Shown one piece after another: positions 6,824 through 14,151 of a DNA stretch of 15,344 nt. Source of the stretch: an uncultured Sphingobacteriales bacterium (GTDB lineage Bacteria > Bacteroidota > Bacteroidia > Chitinophagales > Chitinophagaceae); assembly GCA_937991535.1 (NCBI GenBank), contig CALKHN010000038.1:1-15344 (forward strand). The letters run 5' to 3'. The notes under the pieces were generated by a model. That model was not told the origin of the DNA and did not search any database. It worked only from the letters and a program-made list of their open reading frames with translations. Every line of letters starts with the position of its first letter. Position 1 is the first letter of the stretch. The position numbers and the translations under genes are program-made.

Positions 6824-7788
6824 TACGGTTTTATAGGACTATATTGAAAATGCCAAATTGAATTGGTGGCCTTATCATAGAGTACATCTAATTTATAAGC
6901 TTTACCATTTCTAAACATATCTATGCTATGCATTAATGCTCGTGAGCCTTGTGGGTCAGCTACTCCTTTTGAACCTTTGATAGCCTGTTCTAAAATTTGA
7001 ACCGGAACAGCCCTTCCTTTCTATGCCATATGCTTCGCTGCTGTTGTTCCGAAATTGAATAATTCTTTTCCCCCCTTAGCTACTGCTTCCGCACCTGCGC
7101 CTTCTACAGCAGTAGCAGCCCTTGAACTCCAAAGCGCTCTAATCCCCCCAAACAATTTGGAGAGCACTTTTGCGCCTACTATCGTGATTATAGCTTCATC
7201 AACCGCATTCATGCCGACACCTTTAGGGTGCATAGTACGGTACCCTTGTTCTTTATATTTTTTTTCTGTTGCTCCTTTTTCGGCTATAAATGCATCATCA
7301 TCATCAACCTTTACCAAATCAAATGGGTCATCGGTCTCGATAACTGTAACCTCTTTCCTTTTTCTATTTACAATAATCTTATCTTGTGGTCCACGATACT
7401 CTAATTCCCTTAAGTATTCAGCAATATTTCCATCTATTGTATTCTTGCCCATATCAAGATTGAATCGCTTCCTGGCATGGAAATCTTCGTTCTCCATGCC
7501 ATCCGGGTCAATAAAACGAACAGGATTATTGTAGGCATACGCGTAGGGTGAGAACCGCCGCATTTTGCCGGCAAGCGGGTCAGCAACATGCCATCTCCCG
7601 ACCTAGGGGTCATACATTCTTGCACCGTAATCCAACCATTCTAATCCACTGCCATCACTGAACTCTTTCCGCTGCTCTTCCTTGCCGTTGTATTTGTACT
7701 TATTTTCCGCTATACCATTCAATGCTTTGGAGCTTATCCCTGCCATAGTCAATCCAAACGGATAATAATACGTCTCCTCAAGGATTCT
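6823..7788 (-). pseudogene. displaced Rhs fragment with colicin D/BECR-like tip, two TAGs (module 4)
   Basis: A single frame runs from ILEETYYYPFG (about 7787) through NKYKYNGKEEQRKEF, LEWLDYGARMYDP, RRFSPYAYAYNNPVRF and IDPDGM to the linker ENEDFHARKRFNLDMGKNT. It then enters a unique tip (AEYLRELEYRGPQDKIIV; Ala/Gly-rich helices). Two in-frame TAGs interrupt it. One at 7605-7603 replaces the CAG (Gln) present in module 1. The other at 7023-7021 follows KHMA. Beyond the second stop the frame is open to 6823: KGRAVPVQILEQAIKGSKG, DPQGSRALMHSIDMF and YKLDVLYDKATNSIWHF. The KH...AI...DP.G...Y...TN pattern recalls colicin D-type RNases of the BECR fold (inference). The tip sequence is otherwise well preserved, so inactivation looks recent. 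Confidence 0.8.
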
Positions 7789-7802
7789 TCTTCTTATAAG
7801 AC

Positions 7803-8912
7803 CTATCTACTATCTTTACTTTCGGGATAAACGTCTGTGGATAACAAACGGTTTCTTCGTTGAATCCTCCCTGCACCAGAATAAACCCATATAAGTTCTT
7901 GACAAGAAAAAATTGGATTTACATATGTAGCAATTGGAAGTACCTCATCAACCCATATGTTACCCTTTGTACAAAGGTAGAACTTATACTCAACCCTATT
8001 TTTTTCCATCTGCCCCAAAATTAGATAAATATCCTTGCCAAGAATATTTAAATAAGCAGGATAATTACTGCTTCCTACAAATTTTTTTACAACATAATAA
8101 TCGCCATTAGAGTTTCTATGATAAACCATAGTTTCTTCATTTTGAATACCTGCAATCCAGAGTTCTTTATTTAAATCAACGATAAATTTCATAGGTTCAA
8201 AATCCTGAGGTAAAGCTTCTTCTGGCAACACATTCTTTGTAAGTAAGTTTATCCGATTTATATAACATTCATTGGCTGATTTTTTCGATAAAAAGCATAA
8301 TGTATCATCATATATTATAGGTTGTTCAATAGAGTTTGTTTCAAACCAACTTTCCCATTTAAATCCGCCATCTACAGTTTTTAATATCTGCCATTTAAGA
8401 CTTCCTTCTTTGTTATTCTTTGCTATAGCAATCCCTATCTTGGAATTCATAAATTTTATTTCCCGGACATAATTATTGAATTTGAATATAGGGAGCCAAA
8501 CTTCTCCGGTATCATTCGAAGCATATAAAATTGAAGAATCAATAATAGCATACGAACTTTCTGAAGGAATATTGCTTAGCGCAAATAAATTATGCTCAGC
8601 AAAGGTAGCATCTACAAAATAACCCTTCCCAACTACTTTTTCATTCCATTTTTTACCGCCATCGTTTGAGTTATATATAACAGCATTTTGCTCATTAAAT
8701 TTTTTATTTAACAAAACGTCATCCGAATAGTTAGTCCCAAATAAAAAACCATCTTGGGGGTTAATGAATATTATTCTTTTAAATTCCTCATTAACCTCGC
8801 GAAGTCCTGAAGTATTTAATATTTCCCATTTGCTATTCATATTTTCATTTAATCCTGTTGCACAAGAAAAAAAGAGCAATATTACTGTTGTTATCAATTT
8901 CATTTTAATCAT
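7803..8912 (-). CDS. YCF48/BNR-repeat lipoprotein, probable Rhs immunity
   Basis: A 369-aa protein. The N-terminus is a lipoprotein signal with a lipobox ending at Cys17 (LLFFSC), so the product is membrane anchored. At least three Asp-box repeats are visible: SNDGGKKW (about 82-89), SNDTGEVW (132-139) and TVDGGFKW (179-186). These are typical of sialidase/YCF48-like beta-propellers. Its ATG (8912-8910) overlaps the Rhs stop (8907-8905) by 8 bases, which places it as the direct partner of that Rhs tip. A membrane-anchored propeller immunity protein suggests the toxin acts outside the cytoplasm (inference). ATG 8903 is an alternative start that keeps the signal. The C-terminus ends 15 bases before Rhs module 4 and may be trimmed. 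Confidence 0.75.
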   Translation of the reverse strand: MIKMKLITTVILLFFSCATGLNENMNSKWEILNTSGLREVNEEFKRIIFINPQDGFLFGTNYSDDVLLNKKFNEQNAVIYNSNDGGKKWNEKVVGKGYFVDATFAEHNLFALSNIPSESSYAIIDSSILYASNDTGEVWLPIFKFNNYVREIKFMNSKIGIAIAKNNKEGSLKWQILKTVDGGFKWESWFETNSIEQPIIYDDTLCFLSKKSANECYINRINLLTKNVLPEEALPQDFEPMKFIVDLNKELWIAGIQNEETMVYHRNSNGDYYVVKKFVGSSNYPAYLNILGKDIYLILGQMEKNRVEYKFYLCTKGNIWVDEVLPIATYVNPIFSCQELIWVYSGAGRIQRRNRLLSTDVYPESKDSR

Positions 8913-11223
8913 TTTTGGGCAAATAGTTTTCTAAAACGGAAACCACCAATACGGGATTAGCACCGTGTTTTATAACATATTCAGCAATGAGAGCAATTAT
9001 TTGAGGATGGTTCTTAACGGCTTCAGCGATCTGTGATGAAGCAACATCCGGGTGCTTCTTATAATATTCAACTTGACGATTCCCTATTTCAACTGCTTGG
9101 GCAAGCCCATCAGGATTTAGCAAATCCTCAGGGTCAGGAGTAAGACCAATTACAACTTTGTCAATCACTCCTAACTGCAAAATCCCAGCATCCACATATG
9201 CAGGTACGTGAGAGGCAAACGCAAATTGTTTAAATTGCTGATTATTATTTTCAATAGTTGGATCAGAAACTAACTTTTCTTCAATTGCTCTTTGAAGATT
9301 TACTAACGCTTTAAGAAGCCATATTCTACCATCTCCAGTTAATTTAAAATATGTTTCTTTAGTGAATCTACGGACGTATTTATCTCCATACTGGAGATAA
9401 TAACTTGGAGGAGTTCTTCCCGAACTTTTATTCCGATTTTTAAAGTCATTGTTTCTCCATCTATAATATTGGGTAGTCCCAATTATATCATTAGGAGCTG
9501 GTGCTGGGTCATTCCCATCTTGTTCTTGAGTGCCGGAATATATCTGCCGGATTATTATAAAAGCTGATACAGCATCATCCCCGGTAAATCGAACCCCTCC
9601 GTTAATATCCTCAACCGCCATCCCATCCGGATCAATAAATCTTAACGGGTTGTTCATAGCATAATTATACGGACTCCATCGTCTAGATATCTCGCTTAAT
9701 GGATCCACAACATGCCATCTCCCAATCTGCGCATCATACATCCTCGCTCCATAATCATACCAGTCAAGCCCACTTCCATCATTAAATTCTTTGTTCTGTA
9801 ATTCTTTCCCGTTGTATTTAAACTTATTCTCAGGCTTCCCGAACGCCAGTGCTTTGGAGCTAATCCCCGCCATAGTCAACCCGAATGGATAATAGTGCGT
9901 CTCCTCCAATATCGCTCCCCTGGTATGTATCACCTGCAAATTATCAAAGAACACGTCAACCTGGCTTTGGTTGCTGACATAAATATACACATATCCATTT
10001 TTAGGTGCAACCTTTTGTTGCAGATGGTGGGGCTTGACCACACTGTTGTTGCCTACAGGGTCGAATCCGCTGGCTACACTTTTAAATTGCTCATCAAAAA
10101 AGATATAGTTGATAAATGCTCTTGGCTTGGATGAATTGTTGGGTACTTCATCCAGTTGATCACTAAACAGCGCTGCAATGCCATCAGTAGTATTTGTGAA
10201 CGCATTGAGCTGCATATCAGTAACACCGCCATGTGCCGCTGCAGCGGTACCACCGGTAGGTCCGCCCAGCAAACCGGCAAGAATACTAAGCGTTGTAATG
10301 TCTTTGTTATTGGTGGCGCCATTGGCTACATTAGTGAAATAATAACTTTTGCCAAATATATCTATCTTATCACCTGCCATTACTTTTAAAGTGATACCCA
10401 GCCCTGTTACCCCTTCAGCAGTAGTGGCTTTCAGTTTATATAATTTGGTACTGTAGGCAGTGGTATTGCTATTAGGGTTATTGTTTACCGGTTGGTTACC
10501 GTTATGATTGGGATAGTCGGTAATGCCGGTGGCATCTGTTTTATCAGATATTTTCGCAGCATCTATAGCATAATAGCTCTTTTCGATGTACGCCGCACTG
10601 GTATTGTTATTGATATCACCTTCCATGGTGGCAGCCGGGTAAATATCCTGTTTAATTTCTTCGGTAAGCACCATCCATACATTGCCCAGGTGGTCTTTAA
10701 CGAAGTAATCGTATTCAAAGCCAACCGGTACAGGGGTACCGGAGTTACTGCCAAACAAAGGTCTTATACGGCCTTCTTCCTGACCGGCAAGCTGCAACTT
10801 ATCACTATAGCCCAGGTTCGTATTTAATGTACCGTTGCTATAGCATTTGCTTTCGTACACAAAGCCACCTGTATAATAGGTTGTGGTAGTAGTAATATCC
10901 GTGGAGTAAGGTGTACCGCCATAAGCAACCGTGGCGCCGGTTTCTACTGTTTTCTTTTTGAGCTTATTGCCCGCCGCATCATAGGTGTAGGCTATGGTAC
11001 CCTTGTCTGTTATAGTAATGGTTTGCGGCAGGTTCAGGTAATTATAAGTAATGCTGGCGATATCCTTGTTCAGATCGGCGGTAAGATTGCCATTGACATC
11101 ATAGGTGTAATCGTCGGCTGAGCCACTGCCGCCGTCTTTAAAATCACCTAATTTATTGTCAGCAGTTACACCGTCCACCACTTTCAGCAGCTTATTGCTG
11201 TTGCTGTTGTAGGTATAAGTCAA
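8905..11223 (-). CDS. 5'-truncated Rhs protein with unknown C-terminal tip
   Basis: A 772-residue open frame covering the last part of an Rhs/YD-repeat protein. Visible features: YD repeats (YTYDVNGNL about 39-47, YTYDAAGNKL about 79-88), the KDHLGNVW motif (176-183), YYPFGLTMAG (444-453), NKFKYNGKE (466-474), GRWHVVDPL (501-509) and DPDGM (531-535). From about 536 to 772 the sequence is a distinct tip with YGDKYVRRFTKETYFKLTGD, RIWLLKALVNLQRAIEEKL and FAFASHVPAYVDAGIL. I have no firm family for it. The first codon is a TTG just after an in-frame TAA (reading IDQ-LTYTYN), so the large N-terminal part of Rhs is missing and no promoter or secretion region is present. Its core differs from the one shared by modules 1, 2 and 4. 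It overlaps the downstream lipoprotein gene. Confidence 0.85.
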   Translation of the reverse strand: MTYTYNSNSNKLLKVVDGVTADNKLGDFKDGGSGSADDYTYDVNGNLTADLNKDIASITYNYLNLPQTITITDKGTIAYTYDAAGNKLKKKTVETGATVAYGGTPYSTDITTTTTYYTGGFVYESKCYSNGTLNTNLGYSDKLQLAGQEEGRIRPLFGSNSGTPVPVGFEYDYFVKDHLGNVWMVLTEEIKQDIYPAATMEGDINNNTSAAYIEKSYYAIDAAKISDKTDATGITDYPNHNGNQPVNNNPNSNTTAYSTKLYKLKATTAEGVTGLGITLKVMAGDKIDIFGKSYYFTNVANGATNNKDITTLSILAGLLGGPTGGTAAAAHGGVTDMQLNAFTNTTDGIAALFSDQLDEVPNNSSKPRAFINYIFFDEQFKSVASGFDPVGNNSVVKPHHLQQKVAPKNGYVYIYVSNQSQVDVFFDNLQVIHTRGAILEETHYYPFGLTMAGISSKALAFGKPENKFKYNGKELQNKEFNDGSGLDWYDYGARMYDAQIGRWHVVDPLSEISRRWSPYNYAMNNPLRFIDPDGMAVEDINGGVRFTGDDAVSAFIIIRQIYSGTQEQDGNDPAPAPNDIIGTTQYYRWRNNDFKNRNKSSGRTPPSYYLQYGDKYVRRFTKETYFKLTGDGRIWLLKALVNLQRAIEEKLVSDPTIENNNQQFKQFAFASHVPAYVDAGILQLGVIDKVVIGLTPDPEDLLNPDGLAQAVEIGNRQVEYYKKHPDVASSQIAEAVKNHPQIIALIAEYVIKHGANPVLVVSVLENYLPKND

Positions 11224-11306
11224 CTGGTCTATTTAACAGCACTTACACAGTAGATACTACGGACTGGAAGCCCAATTTACTACTCGGGTCGTTTAGGCAA
11301 TATTCA

Positions 11307-11647
11307 ATGATGGAGGAAAGAATCATTAATAAACTCAAGGTTATTGCTATGGGCCATTACACTTTTAGGGTGGAGATGAAGGATTATGGCAGCTTTCCCA
11401 GCCATTCTATTTATATCAACATTACTTCAAAAGTGCCGATTCAGGAATTGATAAGAAAGATCCGTTCAGCAGCCCAATCCTTAATGAGATTTGGCGATGA
11501 TAAGCCTTACTTCATTTTACCGGCAGATTTATTGCGTCTGAAATGTTACTGCTTAAGCGATATACGGGAGAAAAGTCATGGCAGGTGGCCAAACATTTTC
11601 AATTTCAGAATCTTCCAGTTGAGGTTAAGCAGGCAGAACTATTTTAA
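11307..11647 (+). pseudogene. unrecognised reading frame, probably frameshifted
   Basis: From ATG 11307 the frame reads KLKVIAMGHYTFRVEMKDYG and IYINITSKVPIQELIRKIRS up to about RFGDDK. It could continue to 11744, but the later part is unconvincing. The neighbouring frame, open from about 11508 to a TAA at 11645-11647, reads FIASEMLLLKRYTGEKSWQV and HFQFQNLPVEVKQAELF, much more like protein. A single frameshift near 11500 would join them into about 114 residues. No family is recognised. It lies between the truncated Rhs gene and the right-hand cassettes. Confidence 0.4.
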
Positions 11648-11680
11648 TTTCATTTACAAAACGTTAAAAAAACATTTTCT

Positions 11681-11839
11681 ATGCTACTGCAAGAAATTAA
11701 AGATCGGCTGCCCCAATCATCTCCCGCGGACGTGGTTGATTTGACTATAGCGTTTGAACGTACTTTGCAAAAGCTATCTATTGGCGAAGCAATTGAAAAG
11801 AGTCTAATCTTCTGGCATTTTATGAGGTCATTTAACTGA
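11681..11839 (+). CDS. unrecognised 52-aa ORF
   Basis: ATG 11681 to TGA 11837-11839 encodes MLLQEIKDRLPQSSPADVVD, then LTIAFERTLQKLSIGEAIEK and a short tail ending MRSFN. The sequence looks like a helical protein and not random translation. It starts 34 bases after the end of the preceding frame, which suggests a former operon or a piece of a larger gene. The function is unknown. Confidence 0.35.
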   Translation: MLLQEIKDRLPQSSPADVVDLTIAFERTLQKLSIGEAIEKSLIFWHFMRSFN

Positions 11840-11977
11840 ATGAAAGGTCAGCTGCAAGGCTGTTGGATGCCCGACCAACATTTCCGTAAAAAGGTTGTGT
11901 AATCTGCCTAGCGCACAATCAAAGGTAATAGTTTAACAGACCAAATTCTGGTTGATAAGGTATTACTGGCGACCCTA

Positions 11978-12241
11978 ATGTATTTAAGGTTGTTCTTAAA
12001 CACACACGGCCTGATAACGGAAATTGTTTTCACAAATGATGCCAGGGTTCAAAGACAGAAAGGATATCGCACTGGATATTTACTTCTGGCTTATTCATCA
12101 ACAAATGGTAAAATCGACCAGTATTATTGTGTGCACCCTGTTCTCATCGCACAAATACAGAAAATGATTGATGACTGTAGCGAAATGAACAGTAAATGCT
12201 TATCTGCAAAATATTTTGTGCGCATCTTAGTTATTTATTAA
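11978..12241 (+). CDS. unrecognised ORF, possibly a fragment
   Basis: An 87-aa frame from ATG 11978. The same frame is open upstream to about 11911 and still reads like protein (GNSLTDQILVDKVLLATLMY), so the start may be lost or lie further up. The middle, KGYRTGYLLLAYSSTNGKID, and the IAQIQKMIDD helix look genuine, but I do not recognise a family. No signal peptide or motif is seen. It may be an old cassette gene or the end of a broken gene. Confidence 0.35.
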   Translation: MYLRLFLNTHGLITEIVFTNDARVQRQKGYRTGYLLLAYSSTNGKIDQYYCVHPVLIAQIQKMIDDCSEMNSKCLSAKYFVRILVIY

Positions 12242-12692
12242 CTTGTTGAGTGCATTTATACCACTCTTTCTCACCCTAAACCTGTGGCTGAGGAGGCGCA
12301 TGCATTAGAGGCAGGTTATGGAAAACATCCGGCTAACAGCACTCAGGCATCGCAGCAATGCATGTATAGCACTGCATTTTACCCGGAACATTGCCATAAA
12401 TAATATTTTAAAATGATTGACCTGCGCCGCAGCGAGTAACACCCACGACTGTTGGTATATGCTAGTGCGGGAAGGGAACTATAAAACATTTCAGCAAATG
12501 GGGAGCGGCAAGGCAATTTTGGATAACCGTTTGGTAAACAATATCAGTCCATTTGATGATTTATGGAGGAAAAACGACGTAGAATGGCAGGACGGATTGT
12601 TCTAATAGCAATACAGCATGTATAATGCCAACCCATTCATTTTCAATATCCAATTTTTTAGCCCAGCGACGTATTATAGCATAAATCTACGC
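12242..12692. other. no supported gene; possible degraded recombination site
   Basis: A weak ORF (12417-12605, TTG start) is not convincing. TAACACCCA followed by TTGG and TGCGGG at about 12436-12475 resembles the left arm of site 2 (TAACACCCAGG, TTGG, TGCGGG) with extra bases inserted. The right end at 12693 carries a genuine-looking R' box. The stretch may therefore be a degraded or divergent palindromic site. CGGCTAAC at 12330-12337 complements the box at 1076-1083 but could be chance. Confidence 0.3.
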
Positions 12693-12701
12693 GTTATGCG
12701 C
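12693..12701 (+). repeat. R' box opening the 12724-13173 cassette
   Basis: GTTATGCGC is the exact reverse complement of GCGCATAAC at 13183-13191, the first box of site 2. The 149-aa gene lies between them. This is the arrangement of the two ends of one integron cassette. Confidence 0.65.
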
Positions 12702-12723
12702 AATAAATTTTCAACCCATCACT

Positions 12724-13173
12724 ATGACACTGAAATCAGCACTATTGACATTACTTTTATCATTGGCATTTAAATTCTCGTTTACTCAAGTTCCCCTAGA
12801 CATCTCTAACAAATTTTTCGCTGTCTATAAACAAGGTGACACTGACAAAGCACTCGATTTTTTATTTTCCAATTCGCCTTATGCCAAAGACATTCAAGAC
12901 GGGATTGACGATGTAAAAAGAAAACTAAAAAAACATGTAGATCAAATTGGGAAATACTATGGTTATGACTTGCTAGTGAAGCGAACGGCTGGACCTAATC
13001 TTATCTTAGTCACCTTTTTAGTTCGTCATGACCGTGAACCAATGACCTTTCAAATGCTCTACTATAAACCAAACGATAAATGGCAAATGCAAAATTTTAA
13101 GTATAGTAACTCGACTGACGAGGAATTAGAGGAGGCTAGTAAAGCGTATAGACTGAAAGAAAATTATGAATAA
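12724..13173 (+). CDS. secreted small protein, NTF2-like, cassette gene
   Basis: A 149-aa protein with a signal peptide (MTLKSALLTLLLSLAFKFSF, cleavage near residue 21). The mature part begins with helices (DISNKFFAVYKQGDTDKALD) and continues with strand-rich segments (LILVTFLVRHDREPMTFQML, YYKPNDKWQMQNFKY). This helix-then-sheet plan recalls the small NTF2-like/DUF3887-type exported proteins, an inference without a decisive motif. It starts 31 bases inside the cassette, and its stop lies 9 bases before the palindromic site at 13183. It would act in the periplasm; the role is unknown. Confidence 0.8.
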   Translation: MTLKSALLTLLLSLAFKFSFTQVPLDISNKFFAVYKQGDTDKALDFLFSNSPYAKDIQDGIDDVKRKLKKHVDQIGKYYGYDLLVKRTAGPNLILVTFLVRHDREPMTFQMLYYKPNDKWQMQNFKYSNSTDEELEEASKAYRLKENYE

Positions 13174-13182
13174 GAATTTAAA

Positions 13183-13384
13183 GCGCATAACACCCAGGTT
13201 GGCAAAAATGCGGGCGGACAGATCATGTTCTTCAACTTTTGGTTCTTTGTTTAGCTTTTGTTCCGGCAGACAGAACGCTATCGGCAAAATTTATAACTTG
13301 TACATTAATTAAATAATCAGCTTCAGTAGCCGGGGGCCGGATTGCTATTATCCGCACTTCGCCAACCTGTAAACGTTGGGCGAA
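13183..13384 (+). repeat. attC-like palindromic recombination site 2
   Basis: About 200 bp with long complementary arms: CAGGTTGGCAAAAATGCGG on the left pairs with CCGCACTTCGCCAACCTG on the right, with an unpaired base as in known attC sites. The first box GCGCATAAC (13183-13191) pairs with 12693-12701 across the preceding gene. The last box GTTGGGCGAA (13375-13384) fits GTTRRRY and pairs with 13924-13933 across the next gene. The central sequence is shared with site 1 at 883-1087. Confidence 0.8.
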
Positions 13385-13395
13385 ATTTTTAATCA

Positions 13396-13806
13396 ATGCC
13401 CTTTTCAATTAAAATTATGTCAGAACCCATTCAATCTAACCCTCCAAAACTCTTTAATAGAGCGACAATTTTCTTTTCGACTTTATTTCTTTCGACTTTC
13501 TTCGGTGCTATTCTATTTTCCATGAATTTGGCAACTCTTAATAAAAAGAAGGAAATAACTGGTATTATACTTTTTGCGATTATCTGGAATATAATCTGTC
13601 GATATGTTTTTCAAACTCTTGAAATAAATAATGCCATTTTAATATTACTCTTGTCAAATCTTATAGGAGCAGTCATCTTGACGAAATTTGTATGGGACTA
13701 TTATTTTAAAGAGGCTATTAGTTTTACTAGTAGGAGTATTCTAATTCCCCTAGTAACCATTATTGTCGTGTACGGGCTATTTTTTGTTTTAAATAAATAT
13801 TACTAA
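13396..13806 (+). CDS. small integral membrane protein, cassette gene
   Basis: A 136-aa protein with four hydrophobic segments: about 25-45 (ATIFFSTLFLSTFFGAILFS), 54-70 (ITGIILFAIIWNIICRY), 78-98 (NNAILILLLSNLIGAVILTK) and 112-131 (RSILIPLVTIIVVYGLFFVL). The short N-terminus PPKLFNRATIF is polar. ATG 13417 (MSEPIQSNPPK) is an alternative and perhaps better start. It is an inner-membrane protein of unknown function. It lies between sites 2 and 3 as the only gene of its cassette. After its stop about 115 bases without a gene lead to site 3. Confidence 0.75.
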   Translation: MPFSIKIMSEPIQSNPPKLFNRATIFFSTLFLSTFFGAILFSMNLATLNKKKEITGIILFAIIWNIICRYVFQTLEINNAILILLLSNLIGAVILTKFVWDYYFKEAISFTSRSILIPLVTIIVVYGLFFVLNKYY

Positions 13807-13923
13807 TTAAAGACCGGATTGTTTTAGCACGGTAGACTTTACAGGCAACCCAGCCTAATTGACCAAGCTAAAGACCAATTAACCAACTAAATAGACCAGA
13901 ATTAATGGTAATTCAGACTCAAC

Positions 13924-14129
13924 TTCGCCCAACATTCGGTTTTGCACAAGTGTGGCTGGACGGAAGTCTGCCAGGCTAATTGCAGTACCAAGCTTCGGTT
14001 ATAGGCTGACGACATCATAACAAAAATCATCTGAATACAGTATTTTTTACTTTAAATTGTCATTCGGTATTTCGGCAGACGGATTTCAAATATCCCACCT
14101 GCGCAAAGCCGTTGACGTTAGCGGCAAGC
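13924..14129 (+). repeat. attC-like palindromic recombination site 3
   Basis: About 200 bp and palindromic, but of a different sequence family from sites 1 and 2. The left arm TTCGGTTTTGCACAAGTG pairs with CACCTGCGCAAAGCCG on the right, and inner segments (GACGGAAGTCTGCC with GGCAGACGGA) pair too. The first box TTCGCCCAAC (13924-13933) matches RYYYAAC and is the exact complement of the last box of site 2. The last box GTTAGCGGC (14117-14125) complements 15287-15295. Confidence 0.75.
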
Positions 14130-14151
14130 ATAAACAGACATATCCTAAGAG

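Noticed and set aside
7055..7534. Plus-strand ORF of 159 codons opposite Rhs module 4
   Set aside because: It lies antisense to a frame with clear Rhs motifs. Its Ser/Pro/Phe-rich translation is typical of a shadow frame.
4624..7605. Stop-codon recoding of TAG and TGA in the Rhs fragments
   Set aside because: Module 2 also has a frameshift and module 1 another, so ordinary pseudogene decay explains the stops better. Intact genes here use normal stops including TAG and TGA.
10492..10827. Plus-strand ORF of 111 codons inside the large Rhs gene
   Set aside because: The opposite strand encodes continuous Rhs core sequence, and this frame has no motif or start context.
12417..12605. 62-codon ORF with TTG start
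   Set aside because: Weak start and odd composition. The region looks more like part of a degraded palindromic site.
11223..13900. 12-base match TAAATAGACCAG (minus strand at 11223-11234, plus strand near 13889) as a possible att site
   Set aside because: Several AT-rich 12-base matches are expected by chance in a window of this size, and nothing else supports it.
883..14129. CRISPR array or simple MITE explanation for the repeated palindromes
   Set aside because: There are only a few copies, each about 200 bp, separated by genes. Their terminal boxes pair across genes, which neither CRISPR repeats nor MITEs do.
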